A stretch of 64,000 bases of DNA from Litorisediminicola beolgyonensis. GTDB lineage: Bacteria > Pseudomonadota > Alphaproteobacteria > Rhodobacterales > Rhodobacteraceae. The position numbers and the translations under genes were made by a program. Below, in pieces: positions 17,812 through 26,474 of this stretch. The DNA lies in contig NZ_JBHTMU010000021.1 in assembly GCF_042679605.1 (NCBI RefSeq), positions 3,793-67,792 on the forward strand, in the 5' to 3' direction. Under the pieces are notes generated by a model. The model saw only the letters and a list, made by a program, of their open reading frames with translations. It had not been told where the DNA came from and did no database searches. The stretch's first letter is position 1. Each line of letters begins with the position of its first letter.

Positions 17812-18558
17812 ATGCACATCCTTTTCCTCAACCCCAACACGTCGGACGCCATGGCCGAGATCATGGCGATGGAAGCGCGCCGGATCGCCACGCCCGACAC
17901 CCGGATCGACGTGGCCTCGGCCCCTTTCGGGTCCGAATACATCTCCACCCGTGGAGAGGCGGTGGTGGCCGGACACGCTTTGCTGTCGGCGCTAGCCCAA
18001 AACTTCGACGGCCACGACGTGGTGATCGTTGGCGCATTTATCCTGCCAGCAGTGACGGCGGCGGCCAAGGAGATGTGCCCGGTACCTTTGATGGCCACCG
18101 GCGAGGCGGGGCTGGCGGCAGCGACGCTTCTCGGTCAGTCCATCTCTATCCTTTCTATTGGTTCTCCTGCACGCAGGATGACGGAAGAAACCGTAGCCGC
18201 CACGGGGCTTGCCGAGCGGGTCGTGTCGATCCGGGACATCGGTCTGACCGGCACGGAGCTGACGCAGGATCAGGCAAGGGCTGATGCCACGGCTATCGCG
18301 CTTGCGAAGGCGGCGGTCGAGGAGGATCGGGCCGACGTGGTCGTACTCGGCGCCGGGTCGATGGAAGGGATGGCCGCGCGCATCCAGCCGGACCTACCGG
18401 TGCCGGTCATTTCGCCGGTGGGTGCGGCGGTCTGTATGGCGGAGATGATCTATCGCCTGGGCCTGCCAAAACCTGCCGCCGGGAGCTATTCCAAGCCGAG
18501 CGGGATCGCGATGGCCGGGCTCGATCCGGCCCTCACGAAGCTCTTTCGTGGCGATTAA
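17812..18558 (+). CDS. Hydantoin racemase-like protein lacking catalytic cysteines (paralogue 2)
   Basis: The protein has 248 residues with the family N terminus (MHILFLNPNTSDAMAE). At the two catalytic positions it has Ala75 (VGAFILPAV, family CFxDPGL) and Ala181 (LGAGSMEGM, family LGCAGM). Both cysteines are missing while the surrounding fold is well kept, including the EYISTRGEAVVAGH segment. It ends the + strand catabolic operon that begins at 11811. Its stop overlaps by 4 bp the stop of the converging third paralogue. Confidence 0.8.
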   Translation: MHILFLNPNTSDAMAEIMAMEARRIATPDTRIDVASAPFGSEYISTRGEAVVAGHALLSALAQNFDGHDVVIVGAFILPAVTAAAKEMCPVPLMATGEAGLAAATLLGQSISILSIGSPARRMTEETVAATGLAERVVSIRDIGLTGTELTQDQARADATAIALAKAAVEEDRADVVVLGAGSMEGMAARIQPDLPVPVISPVGAAVCMAEMIYRLGLPKPAAGSYSKPSGIAMAGLDPALTKLFRGD

Positions 18559-19298
18559 TCCTCGCGAGCGATGTGACGGGCGAGGGCCTCGGGCAGACCA
18601 GTAGAGGGTTTGCCGGGGGGACGCCGGTAGCTGCCGCCGGACGCACCTTGCGGGGCCAGCCGCGCGAGTGCCGCCGCCTGAAGAACGGCCGCCTGCACGG
18701 GGTCGATCAGAACCGCGTCGATTTCGCCGCGAAGGCTGGGAGCCATCCCGGCGAGTGGCGCGCCGGAAAGGATCAGCACATCCGCCCCGGCCTCCATTGC
18801 GCGGTGACACTCGGCAATGAGCGGTTCGCGCAAGTCGCTGTCGATCTCACCGATCTTGCCCAGCGGCACATCCGGCGTGAAGGTCCCAGAGAAGCGAGAC
18901 GTCAATTGAGCCTGACGCACCTGTTCGTTGTACCAGGGCGCCATGCGCGGCGTGAAGGTCACGAAGGCGAAACGGTGGCCCAGCATGCAGGCCGAGAGCA
19001 TCGCCGCCTCTGTCATGCCGGTGATCGGCATGTCGAAGGCTTCCCGCGCGGGAAGGAGGCCGGGATCGCCGAAGGCGGCGATGACGGCCGCGTCGAATTC
19101 TCCGCCAAGTCTTGCCAGCGTGTCCATCACGCCGACCCCGGCGCAATGTGCTTCGGCCCGCGACGAGATGTAGGGAAAGCCGTCCTCCGCCGTCACTGAG
19201 ACCAGATCAACGTCCGGTGGGAGCGTCGCGCGCGCGGCTTCGTCCAGCTTTTCCGTGAGTACCTGGGAGGTGTTGGGATTAATCAGCAGGATTCGCAT
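18555..19298 (-). CDS. Hydantoin racemase-like protein lacking catalytic cysteines (paralogue 3)
   Basis: The protein has 247 residues from the ATG at 19298, which shares one base with the upstream DctM stop. The fold signature is clear (MRILLINPNTSQVLTEK; PYISSRAEAHCAG). The first half reads AAFGDPGL, keeping the GDPG loop but with Ala75 for the cysteine, and the second reads SGAPLAGM with Gly179 for the cysteine. It is the last gene of the minus-strand operon uraD-TRAP-racemase. A longer frame through the TRAP genes in the same phase is not a fusion protein. Confidence 0.8.
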   Translation of the reverse strand: MRILLINPNTSQVLTEKLDEAARATLPPDVDLVSVTAEDGFPYISSRAEAHCAGVGVMDTLARLGGEFDAAVIAAFGDPGLLPAREAFDMPITGMTEAAMLSACMLGHRFAFVTFTPRMAPWYNEQVRQAQLTSRFSGTFTPDVPLGKIGEIDSDLREPLIAECHRAMEAGADVLILSGAPLAGMAPSLRGEIDAVLIDPVQAAVLQAAALARLAPQGASGGSYRRPPGKPSTGLPEALARHIARED

Positions 19299-20578
19299 CA
19301 GTACCCCATCGCTCTCGGCAGCGCCGTCACGACGCCAGGAACCAGCATGCACAGGAACAGCACACCGTACATCGCTGCGATGAAGGGCCAGCTTTCCCGG
19401 ACGAGCTCGGTCATTTTGACGCCGGTGATCCCGCAGACAACGAAGAGGATCACGCCGACCGGGGGCGTCAGCATCCCGATCACGAGGTTCAGCACGAAGA
19501 GAAAGCCGAAATGCAGCGGGTCGATCCCGAACTGCAGCGCGATCGGGTGGAAGAGCGGGACCAGCATGATGTTTGCGGCATTGGATTCCAGGAACATGCC
19601 GACGATCAGCATCATCAGTGCCACGAGCAGCAGGAAGACCAACGGGCTGTCGGTGATTTCCTTGATCGCGCCAGCCAGCTTGATCGGAAGCAGATCGATT
19701 GTGAAAAGGAATGTCACGGTGGAGGCAAATGCGATCATCGCGCCGACCATTGCAGTCGTCTTGGCGGCTGTCAGCAGCACGCCCGGCAGGTCCGACACCT
19801 TGAGCTTCCGGGTGACGAAGAACCCGATGATGAGCGCGTAGCAGACCCCAATGGCCGCGCCCTCCGTCGGGGTGAAGGCGCCCACGACGATGCCTCCGAT
19901 CACGACGACTGGCATCATGAAGACGATGACGGAGCGTCGCGTCTCGCGCAGCGCGTTGCGCAGATTGAAGCCATCGCCGACCAGCGGGTAATCGCGTTTC
20001 CAGGAAATGAACCAGCAGAGCACCATAAGCGTCGCGAAAAGGATCAGGCCCGGGACAACGCCCGCCATGAAGAGCCCGCCGACGGAGACGCTGGAGCCAG
20101 CCATGAAGGCGTAGACGATCATCGCGCCGGAGGGAGGAATGATTGGGCCCAGGTTGGCGGCAGCTGCGACAACGCCGGAGGAAAACCCAAGGCCGTATTG
20201 CTGTTTCAGGGAGGGAACCAGCGTCGAGGACAGCGCAGAGGCGTCCGCGACGGCCGCGCCCGAGACCGAGGCCAGGCCAGCACCCGCGATGATCGAGACC
20301 TGCGCCAGCCCGCCGCGCACGCGCCCGATGAAGGCATTGGCGAAATCGACGAGGCGGTCCATGATCCCGCCTTTGAGCATGAGTTCGCCCGCGATCATGA
20401 AAAGCGGGATCGACATCAGCGGGAAGGAATTGACCGCGTTCATCATGCGGCTCGGCATGATCGACGGGTCGAACCCGGCCAGCCAGAGACCGAACAGGGC
20501 GGCGCAGCCCAGTGAGAAGGCGAGCGGCATCCCGAAGAAGCCCAGCACGAAGAAACAAGCGATGACGGCAAGGCTCAT
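19298..20578 (-). CDS. TRAP transporter large permease (DctM type, operon 2)
   Basis: The protein has 426 residues and many membrane helices. It shows DctM motifs: MSIPLFMIAGELML, SVSGAAVADASALSS, GPIIPPSGAMIVYAF, and near the end GMLTPPVGVILFV. It is the translocation subunit of the second TRAP system and is clearly diverged from the first DctM. It overlaps the DctQ gene by 4 bp and the racemase-like gene by 1 bp. Confidence 0.93.
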   Translation of the reverse strand: MSLAVIACFFVLGFFGMPLAFSLGCAALFGLWLAGFDPSIMPSRMMNAVNSFPLMSIPLFMIAGELMLKGGIMDRLVDFANAFIGRVRGGLAQVSIIAGAGLASVSGAAVADASALSSTLVPSLKQQYGLGFSSGVVAAAANLGPIIPPSGAMIVYAFMAGSSVSVGGLFMAGVVPGLILFATLMVLCWFISWKRDYPLVGDGFNLRNALRETRRSVIVFMMPVVVIGGIVVGAFTPTEGAAIGVCYALIIGFFVTRKLKVSDLPGVLLTAAKTTAMVGAMIAFASTVTFLFTIDLLPIKLAGAIKEITDSPLVFLLLVALMMLIVGMFLESNAANIMLVPLFHPIALQFGIDPLHFGFLFVLNLVIGMLTPPVGVILFVVCGITGVKMTELVRESWPFIAAMYGVLFLCMLVPGVVTALPRAMGY

Positions 20579-21054
20579 GGCAGGTCAGGTTCCGGAATGG
20601 CGGCGAGGTGCAAGAGATGCAGCGCGGAGTGGAGCGCGCCTGCGATGACGGGGAAGAAGAAAACGGAGGAGGTGATGTCGATGGCACCCAGCCGCTCGCT
20701 CCCTGTAGCACCCGCGACCTGAAAGGTGGCCCAAGTGATGATCAGCAGCATCAGACCGGCGAGTGCGCTGGTGAGGCGTTTGATCAGGCGACGTGGCAGG
20801 ACGGGAAGGCGGTTCACGACCAGGTCGATTCCGACATGGGTTCCGTCCCGGATACCTAGAGGAATGGCGATGAAAATCGTGGTGACGAAGGCGAGGCGGG
20901 AGACTTCATCGGCCCAGTCGAAGGAAGAATTGAAGCCATAGCGCGCCACCACCTGCGCCGTGACAACGACCACCATGATGGCCGCCGCCACGATAGCGAT
21001 GAAGCGCGCGCCATGATCGGCGCGCGCAAGGAACGATTTGACGATCCCGTTCAT
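20575..21054 (-). CDS. TRAP transporter small permease (DctQ type, operon 2)
   Basis: The protein has 159 residues and four predicted membrane helices, with the DctQ hallmark RYGFNSSFDWADEVSRLAFV region. It is the accessory membrane subunit of TRAP system 2. It begins 5 bases after the solute-binding-protein stop and overlaps dctM by 4 bp. Confidence 0.88.
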   Translation of the reverse strand: MNGIVKSFLARADHGARFIAIVAAAIMVVVVTAQVVARYGFNSSFDWADEVSRLAFVTTIFIAIPLGIRDGTHVGIDLVVNRLPVLPRRLIKRLTSALAGLMLLIITWATFQVAGATGSERLGAIDITSSVFFFPVIAGALHSALHLLHLAAIPEPDLP

Positions 21055-21059
21055 CGAGT

Positions 21060-22046
21060 TCAGTTGGTCCCAGCCGACATTTCGCTGTCGAGCAGTTCGA
21101 CCAGAGCTGGGTCAAGGCGGGCCTTGGTCTCGGCAGCGACGCCCGACACGGTTTTGCGCAGATCAGCGGCAAGTTCCGGGGACACTTCGGTATAGGTCAT
21201 GCCCATTTCGATGATCTTGTCGAGCGCGGCGCCGTCCTGTTCAGCCGCAAGCGTACGCTGCTCGGCCACGGCGGTGTCCATCGCCTCGGTGACCCAGCCC
21301 TGCTGTTCTTCGCTCAGCCCGTCGAACCACGCCTTGTTTGCCACGACAGAAATGAAGTCGAAGAAATGCCCGGTATTGGAGACGTATTCCTGAACTTCGG
21401 GGTAGCCTGCGACCTGGATGATCGAGAACGGGTTTTCCTGTCCGTCGACCACTTTCTGCTCAAGCGCCGAGTAGAGCTCGTTCACATCCATCGCCAGCGG
21501 GTTGGCGCCGAGCGAGCGGAAGGTGGCGAGGTGGGTCTCATTCGGCTGAAGGCGGATCTTGAGGCCTTTGATGTCGTCGAGAGTTTCGATCGGGCGAACG
21601 GAATTGGTCATCTGGCGGAAGCCGAGTTCCATGTAGCCGAGCGACATGATGTCTTGCGCGGCGAGTTTTTCGTCAAGCGCGTCGCCGACCGGGCCGTCGA
21701 CGACCTTGAATGCCTCTTCGCGGCTTTCAAACTGGAACGGCAGGCCGACGATTTCCAGTTCGGGCACTGTGCGGGTCAGGTATGCGGTGCCGACCCAGAT
21801 AATCTCGACCGCGCCGATCTTGACGGCCTGCACGTTCTCCGCCGCGCCGCCGAGCTGGCGGGCGGGGAAGAGGTTGACCTCGAATTCGCCGCCCGAGAGT
21901 TCAGTCAGCGTTTCGGCGAAGGTTTCCATCGCGACGGATGAGGAGTGATCGGTGGCGAAGTTGCCGGCCACGCGGATGGTCTCTGCCTGTGCGGCGGTCG
22001 CAAGGGCAAGGACGGAGGTGGCAAGCGCGAAGATCTGATGTTTCAT
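21060..22046 (-). CDS. TRAP transporter solute-binding protein (operon 2)
   Basis: The protein has 328 residues with a signal peptide (MKHQIFALATSVLALATAAQ, cleavage at AQA-ET). DctP-family landmarks are IKGLKIRLQPNETHLATFRS (solute carboxylate arginine) and NELYSALEQKVVDGQENPFS, the latter with the conserved VDGQENP turn. It belongs to the C4-dicarboxylate/sialic-acid-like DctP branch, unlike the more diverged protein of operon 1, so the two TRAP systems probably carry different compounds. It is the second gene of the operon headed by uraD. Confidence 0.93.
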   Translation of the reverse strand: MKHQIFALATSVLALATAAQAETIRVAGNFATDHSSSVAMETFAETLTELSGGEFEVNLFPARQLGGAAENVQAVKIGAVEIIWVGTAYLTRTVPELEIVGLPFQFESREEAFKVVDGPVGDALDEKLAAQDIMSLGYMELGFRQMTNSVRPIETLDDIKGLKIRLQPNETHLATFRSLGANPLAMDVNELYSALEQKVVDGQENPFSIIQVAGYPEVQEYVSNTGHFFDFISVVANKAWFDGLSEEQQGWVTEAMDTAVAEQRTLAAEQDGAALDKIIEMGMTYTEVSPELAADLRKTVSGVAAETKARLDPALVELLDSEMSAGTN

Positions 22047-22056
22047 TTTGGGTCTC

Positions 22057-22608
22057 CTAGGTTTCGGAATTTAGAGTTGACGTGTCTTCAGTCGCCGCAC
22101 CGAAGGCGTTGCGGCAGCGCGACCGGATCACCGAAGCGATCTCGGCCAGCGTGGTCGTGAGTTCTTCGAGCGGTGTGGCGTTCAGCCTCCGCTCGAAGGT
22201 GGTGAAAAGGGTTTCGCGATCCGGCACCCGATGCAGCGCGATGATGAAGGGATGTCCAAACCGCGCCCGATAGGCGGCGTTCATGGTCTTTAGCTGCTGT
22301 GCCTCGAGAGGCGGTAGGCGTGTCAGGCCGAGACGGCCTTGTTCGGAAGTGCTTTCCGCAGTCATGCGGCCTTCTGCGGCCTCCCGCCCGGAAAGCTCCG
22401 GGTGGACCTGAAACAACGCGAGGCGCTGTTCCGGAGTGGCGGCGAGGATGACTTCGACAAGGGCCTCGGCAATCGCCGCATCAGATGCGAAAGGGCGCTG
22501 ATCGACCACGTCCTCGGCCACCCAGGGCGACCGTTCTACGAGGGGCGACAAGGCCGCAAGAGCCTGGTCGCGCCGAACCGAATTCAGCGTGTCGAGAGCG
22601 GGTGTCAT
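22057..22608 (-). CDS. uraD: OHCU decarboxylase
   Basis: The protein has 183 residues, normal for 2-oxo-4-hydroxy-4-carboxy-5-ureidoimidazoline decarboxylase, which converts OHCU to S-allantoin. Conserved elements are visible in order: VERSPWVAEDV, the HPELSGRE motif holding the catalytic His, TAESTSEQ with the catalytic Glu, and FGHPFIIAL. It is the first gene of the minus-strand operon uraD-TRAP-racemase, divergent from lysR. This is the firmest evidence that the island handles urate-derived ureides. No urate oxidase or xanthine dehydrogenase is in the window. Confidence 0.93.
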   Translation of the reverse strand: MTPALDTLNSVRRDQALAALSPLVERSPWVAEDVVDQRPFASDAAIAEALVEVILAATPEQRLALFQVHPELSGREAAEGRMTAESTSEQGRLGLTRLPPLEAQQLKTMNAAYRARFGHPFIIALHRVPDRETLFTTFERRLNATPLEELTTTLAEIASVIRSRCRNAFGAATEDTSTLNSET

Positions 22609-22653
22609 GAAGTTTTCCGTTTGTATCTGACATCCACGTTAGGGGATTCGGCG

Positions 22654-22704
22654 CATTGCAATCCATAATATAAAAATCCACACTCCATCCGAAAAATTAG
22701 AATG
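22654..22704 (+). promoter_or_regulatory. LysR control element between uraD and lysR
   Basis: This 51-nt element fills the gap between the divergent uraD operon and lysR and ends on the lysR start codon. It begins CATTGCAATCCAT and ends with a TCC-N9-GAA type dyad. It aligns without gaps to 8469-8519. Its position is that of an autoregulatory LysR binding site that would also control uraD. No good ribosome site precedes the lysR ATG at 22702, so lysR may be leaderless or use the ATG at 22714. Confidence 0.55.
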
Positions 22705-23646
22705 GATCAGATCATGTCGCTCCACCTGGTTCCGCGCGTTCTGCGCTATGTAGAAGCCGTCGCCGAGAACGGCTCGATCCAGGCAGCTTCTCGGGCGCTC
22801 GGCATTTCCGCCTCCGCCATCGACCGGCAAATCAAGCTTCTGGAGGACAGGCTGGATTTGCAGTTGTTCGACCGGCAAAGTACGGGAATGGATACGACCG
22901 CCGCGGGCGAGATGTTCATCGTGCTGTCCCGTCGCTGGCGGGCGGACGAGAACGCAATCCTGTCGGATGTGAAGCAGATGCAGGGCGTCGATCTTGGCCT
23001 TGTGCGGCTGGCCACGATGGACAGCCTTGCAAACGGGCCGTTGCCTCGGCTGCTGGACACGATCGCGAACGAGTTTCCACGCGTTCAGATGGAAGTGGAG
23101 ATCATGACGCCCGACGACGCGGTCGCGGCGCTCAACGACGGACTGGCCGATCTTGCGCTGGGGTTCAATCTCAAGCCAGCCCGTGACCTACACATACTTT
23201 GGACTGCGGACCTGCCCCTCGTCTGTGTCTGTGCGTCGGATCATCCGGTCGCGCGCATGTCATCTATCCAGATCAAGGAAGTCAGGGCTTATCCCCTTGT
23301 CGTTCAGAGCCGTGCACTGGCCATCCGTCGCATTCTGGAAGCGCATCACACATGGCTCTTTGCTGACGCACCGCCGCCGCTGGTCACGAACTCGCTGCAA
23401 CTTCTCAAGCAAATGGTTGCCGCGGGTACGCATGTCGCCTTGACGTCGGAACTTGATGCGGCAACCGAGTTGGCGTCCGGCAGATTGGTGGCGATCCCGA
23501 TTTCTGATGCCAACATTCGCAACCAGACAATCAGCCTCGCGGTCAGCGTAAAGCGCTCGCTGCCGCGCATCTGTACGACAGTTTCCAAAGCACTCATTGG
23601 CGAAATATCGGCGATAGTTCGGGAAGCATGCCGAAGTGCCGACTGA
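22702..23646 (+). CDS. LysR family transcriptional regulator
   Basis: The protein has 314 residues. The N-terminal winged helix is at about residues 5-65 (LRYVEAVAENGSIQAASRAL, then SASAIDRQIKLLEDRL), followed by a linker helix and a two-lobed periplasmic-binding-like effector domain (NDGLADLALGFNL; VCVCASDHPVA). LysR proteins usually activate a divergent operon on binding an intermediate. Here that operon is uraD-TRAP-racemase. The alternative ATG at 22714 would remove four residues without touching the domain. Confidence 0.92.
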   Translation: MDQIMSLHLVPRVLRYVEAVAENGSIQAASRALGISASAIDRQIKLLEDRLDLQLFDRQSTGMDTTAAGEMFIVLSRRWRADENAILSDVKQMQGVDLGLVRLATMDSLANGPLPRLLDTIANEFPRVQMEVEIMTPDDAVAALNDGLADLALGFNLKPARDLHILWTADLPLVCVCASDHPVARMSSIQIKEVRAYPLVVQSRALAIRRILEAHHTWLFADAPPPLVTNSLQLLKQMVAAGTHVALTSELDAATELASGRLVAIPISDANIRNQTISLAVSVKRSLPRICTTVSKALIGEISAIVREACRSAD

Positions 23647-24363
23647 CACAGCAGTCTCTCCGATTTGCTGCTGATAGGCACTATCCCGGTTCCAGGAGAC
23701 TTTTAATTTCTGTTTTTGCTTCAGAAACCTCTTTGTGAGCTTCGACCGGCCTCGAGACCTGAAAAGACACCAGGCCGGTAAGCGGTTGCGGATTCACTGG
23801 AGGCTTCGCTCAGTATCCTGCGCCGGTTGTTAGACCAGCGTTCCAGTGTTGGGGAAAAAGCGCATCGAAACACCGGCAGACAGCACGAGAACTGTGCAAA
23901 TTCCGGTTCCTGATCTCGAGTCGACCGAAACACCGCCCACTGCCTGTCTTTGCGCGAGCGAGAGTAGCCAAGAACAGGCAGAGCACCTATTCTTTGCACT
24001 GTACGGTAGCCCGTCTCGCAGGCGAGCCCTATGAAGGACGCAGAACGTAATGAACGCAGCCACCGAGGCAGCGCGGGTATCTACTGCCCCTATGGAGGAA
24101 TGGACACATTCCGTCACTCTATCAACTGCTTAACCGCTTGAGGTGTGCGGTTTGTGTGCAGCGCAATACTAAGGTCCGCAGGGCGCGACAAAGCAGCCAT
24201 GTGCGCAAGCGCAGCGAATTCACACTTTGTCCGCACAGCAGACGTCGGCGAACGGCGCAGCGAACGTCCGCTTTCCGCCCGTCTTGGCCGTTGGCTGGGA
24301 CGGCCGGCAAGAGTGACGGGGGCGTTCTGGACGCTCACATTTCCCGATCATTGAGGCAGTTTC
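23647..24363. other. Gene-poor spacer with dispersed repeats
   Basis: These 717 bases between lysR and the helicase gene contain short frames on both strands, none with a ribosome site and recognisable product. The right half (about 24140-24300) is filled by degenerate copies of the GCAGCGAA-GTCCG repeat family. No convincing terminator was found. Confidence 0.5.
24257..24270 (+). repeat. Dispersed GCAGCGAACGTCCG element, copy 3
   Basis: Core GCAGCGAACGTCCG followed by CTTTCCGCC, with a second diverged unit about 45 bases upstream (GCAGCGAATTCACAC...TTTGTCCGC). The close pairing of units is also seen at 32.5 kb. Confidence 0.5.
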
Positions 24364-26400
24364 TCAACTCCACATTTCGCGCATCCGCGCCTTGATATCC
24401 ATCGTATTTATCGTCGGTGGAGTGATACGTGCGAGGCCTCTCGGCGCAGGCGCTATCTGATCGAAATGGCCGAGGATTTGGTCTGGAAGAAAGCGGCTAC
24501 GCATAGCGTAGACGTGGCGGTTTTGTAATTTACCTTGGCCAGTCTCGTAGAAGCGCAACGGCTGGTGGAGGCTGAGATTGTCTTTTGCTCGGGTCATGGC
24601 CACGTAAAGCAGGCGGCGCTCCTCCTCGATCTGCTCCGTGGTGCCGGTGGCGAGGTCAGAGGGGATACATCCGTCAACGACATTCAGGACGTGGACGGAT
24701 TTCCACTCCATGCCCTTCGCCGAATGGATTGTCGACAGAATCAGATAGTCTTCGTCTTTGTGCGGGTCGCCGGCATGGCCTCCAGTCGCGTCAGGCGGGT
24801 CGAGTGTCATCTCTGTCAGAAAATCCTCCAGCGACGCAAATCCGTATGAAATTTGCTCCAGTTGCAAGAGGTCCGGCTTGCGCATCTCGGCGTCCTCGAA
24901 CATTTGCTCCATGCGTGGCTCGTACCAAGCGCGAACCTGCGCAATTTGGTCGGGCCACGGCGTAGAACTCGACAGAAGAGTGACGAAGCCCGGCCAATCT
25001 TGGTGGGCTGCTTTCGGTGGAGCCAATGTCGCCAGTGTAACGTGCGGTTCGGCGCTCTCAGTCAACTGGTTCAGCATCTTCCCGGCGGATTTCGGGCCGA
25101 TCCCGGGTAAGAGTTGCAACACCCGGAAACCAGCGACCTGGTCACGCGAGTTGCGATGAAATCTGAGAAGGTTAAGGACGTCTTTGACGTGGGCCGAGTC
25201 CAGAAATTTCAAGCCCCCGAATTTCACAAACGGCACATTTCGACGTGTCAGTTCGATCTCAAGCGGGCCTGAATGGTGCGACGTCCGGAACAAGACGGCT
25301 TGTTCAGTCAAGCGTAGCCCACGCTCGCGATCCTCAAGAATCTGATCGACGACGCAGCGGGCTTGGTCCGCTTCGTCCTCGTTCGTCACAAGTCGGGGCC
25401 GCTCAGACGAGTTGCGCTCGGTCCAGAGGTCTTTGGTAAAGCGGTCTCGCGCTTCGCCGATGACGGAATTCGCAGCGGCGAGGATAGTCGCGGTTGAGCG
25501 ATAATTTCGATCAAGAGTGATGACGTCGGCCTTTGGCGCGAAGGCGTCAGGGAAATCCAGAATGTTGCGCACCGTTGCGGCGCGGAAAGCGTAGATCGAT
25601 TGCGCATCGTCGCCGACGACGCATAGCCCTCGGCCGTCTGGCTTCAGCGACATCAGAATACGCGCCTGGAGTCGGTTGGTATCCTGATATTCGTCGATCA
25701 GAACGTGATCAAAGAAGCTGCCGAGAAAGGCGGAAAAATCCGGGTCTTCCATGATCTGTGCCCATGCGAGCAGTAGATCATCGTAGTCAAGTACGTTCTG
25801 AGACTGTTTCGCTTGGACGTATCCACTAAACAGTCCTTTCAACTCGTCCTCCCACGTTGCGCACCACGGGAAATGCACTTGCAGCACGTCCGCCAGCGGG
25901 GTCTCCGAGTTCACGCATCTTGAGTAGATGGATAGACATGTGCCCTTGCTCGGAAACCGGGTATGTGTCTCGCTCAGTCGTAATTTGTGCCGGACCAGGT
26001 TCATCAGGTCTGAGCTGTCTTCGCGGTCGTGGATGCTGAACTCGGGATCGAGCCCAATGGCTAGCGCATGATCTTGGAGCACCTTAGCGCCAATAGAGTG
26101 AAACGTGCCCGCCCAATCCAACGCGTCGACCGGATAGGAACTCCCGATCCCGGCGAGCAGGTTTTCTACACGGGCTTTAAGCTCCTTCGCGGCACGCCGC
26201 GAGAAAGTCATCAAGAGTATTCGGCGGGGGTCCGCTCCGAGTGCCAGCAAATGTGCAACCCGGTGCGCCAGTGTCCGTGTCTTGCCGGAACCTGCACCGG
26301 CGATAATGAGCAAAGGCGGGGCAGGGCGGGCCGTACCATCCCCAAATGTGACTGCCGCGCGCTGGTGGTAGTTTAGTGTCTCGAGATACTTTTCGTTCAC
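24364..26400 (-). CDS. UvrD/Rep-family ATP-dependent DNA helicase
   Basis: The protein has 678 residues from a GTG start with GGAAAGG upstream. Superfamily 1A helicase motifs are in order: Q motif and Walker A (AGAGSGKT), Ia (MTFSRRAAKELK), II (DEYQDTN), III (VVGDDAQSIYAFR), IV (LDRNYRS), V (STIHSAKGMEWKSVHV) and VI (RRLLYVAMTRAKDNL). It should unwind DNA 3' to 5'. It is shorter than housekeeping UvrD (about 720-800) and lies next to the recombinase operon. Adjacency and modest GC suggest it may be accessory, though the candidate attachment site puts it just outside the element. Confidence 0.93.
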   Translation of the reverse strand: MNEKYLETLNYHQRAAVTFGDGTARPAPPLLIIAGAGSGKTRTLAHRVAHLLALGADPRRILLMTFSRRAAKELKARVENLLAGIGSSYPVDALDWAGTFHSIGAKVLQDHALAIGLDPEFSIHDREDSSDLMNLVRHKLRLSETHTRFPSKGTCLSIYSRCVNSETPLADVLQVHFPWCATWEDELKGLFSGYVQAKQSQNVLDYDDLLLAWAQIMEDPDFSAFLGSFFDHVLIDEYQDTNRLQARILMSLKPDGRGLCVVGDDAQSIYAFRAATVRNILDFPDAFAPKADVITLDRNYRSTATILAAANSVIGEARDRFTKDLWTERNSSERPRLVTNEDEADQARCVVDQILEDRERGLRLTEQAVLFRTSHHSGPLEIELTRRNVPFVKFGGLKFLDSAHVKDVLNLLRFHRNSRDQVAGFRVLQLLPGIGPKSAGKMLNQLTESAEPHVTLATLAPPKAAHQDWPGFVTLLSSSTPWPDQIAQVRAWYEPRMEQMFEDAEMRKPDLLQLEQISYGFASLEDFLTEMTLDPPDATGGHAGDPHKDEDYLILSTIHSAKGMEWKSVHVLNVVDGCIPSDLATGTTEQIEEERRLLYVAMTRAKDNLSLHQPLRFYETGQGKLQNRHVYAMRSRFLPDQILGHFDQIAPAPRGLARITPPTINTMDIKARMREMWS

Positions 26401-26474
26401 CGCTCGGCCTTTCCAGAATCTGCCCTTGGCTGATCAGATTAGCCCGGAAAGAACAAATTAAGAACATTTTTCGT

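Noticed and set aside
18555..20711. A 718-residue frame that would fuse a long arginine-rich N terminus to a racemase-like protein
   Set aside because: The upstream 470 residues are an out-of-frame translation of the TRAP permease gene. The racemase-like protein starts at 19298.
23721..24117. Small overlapping minus-strand frames in the gap after lysR
   Set aside because: No ribosome sites, no recognisable domains, and mutually overlapping phases.
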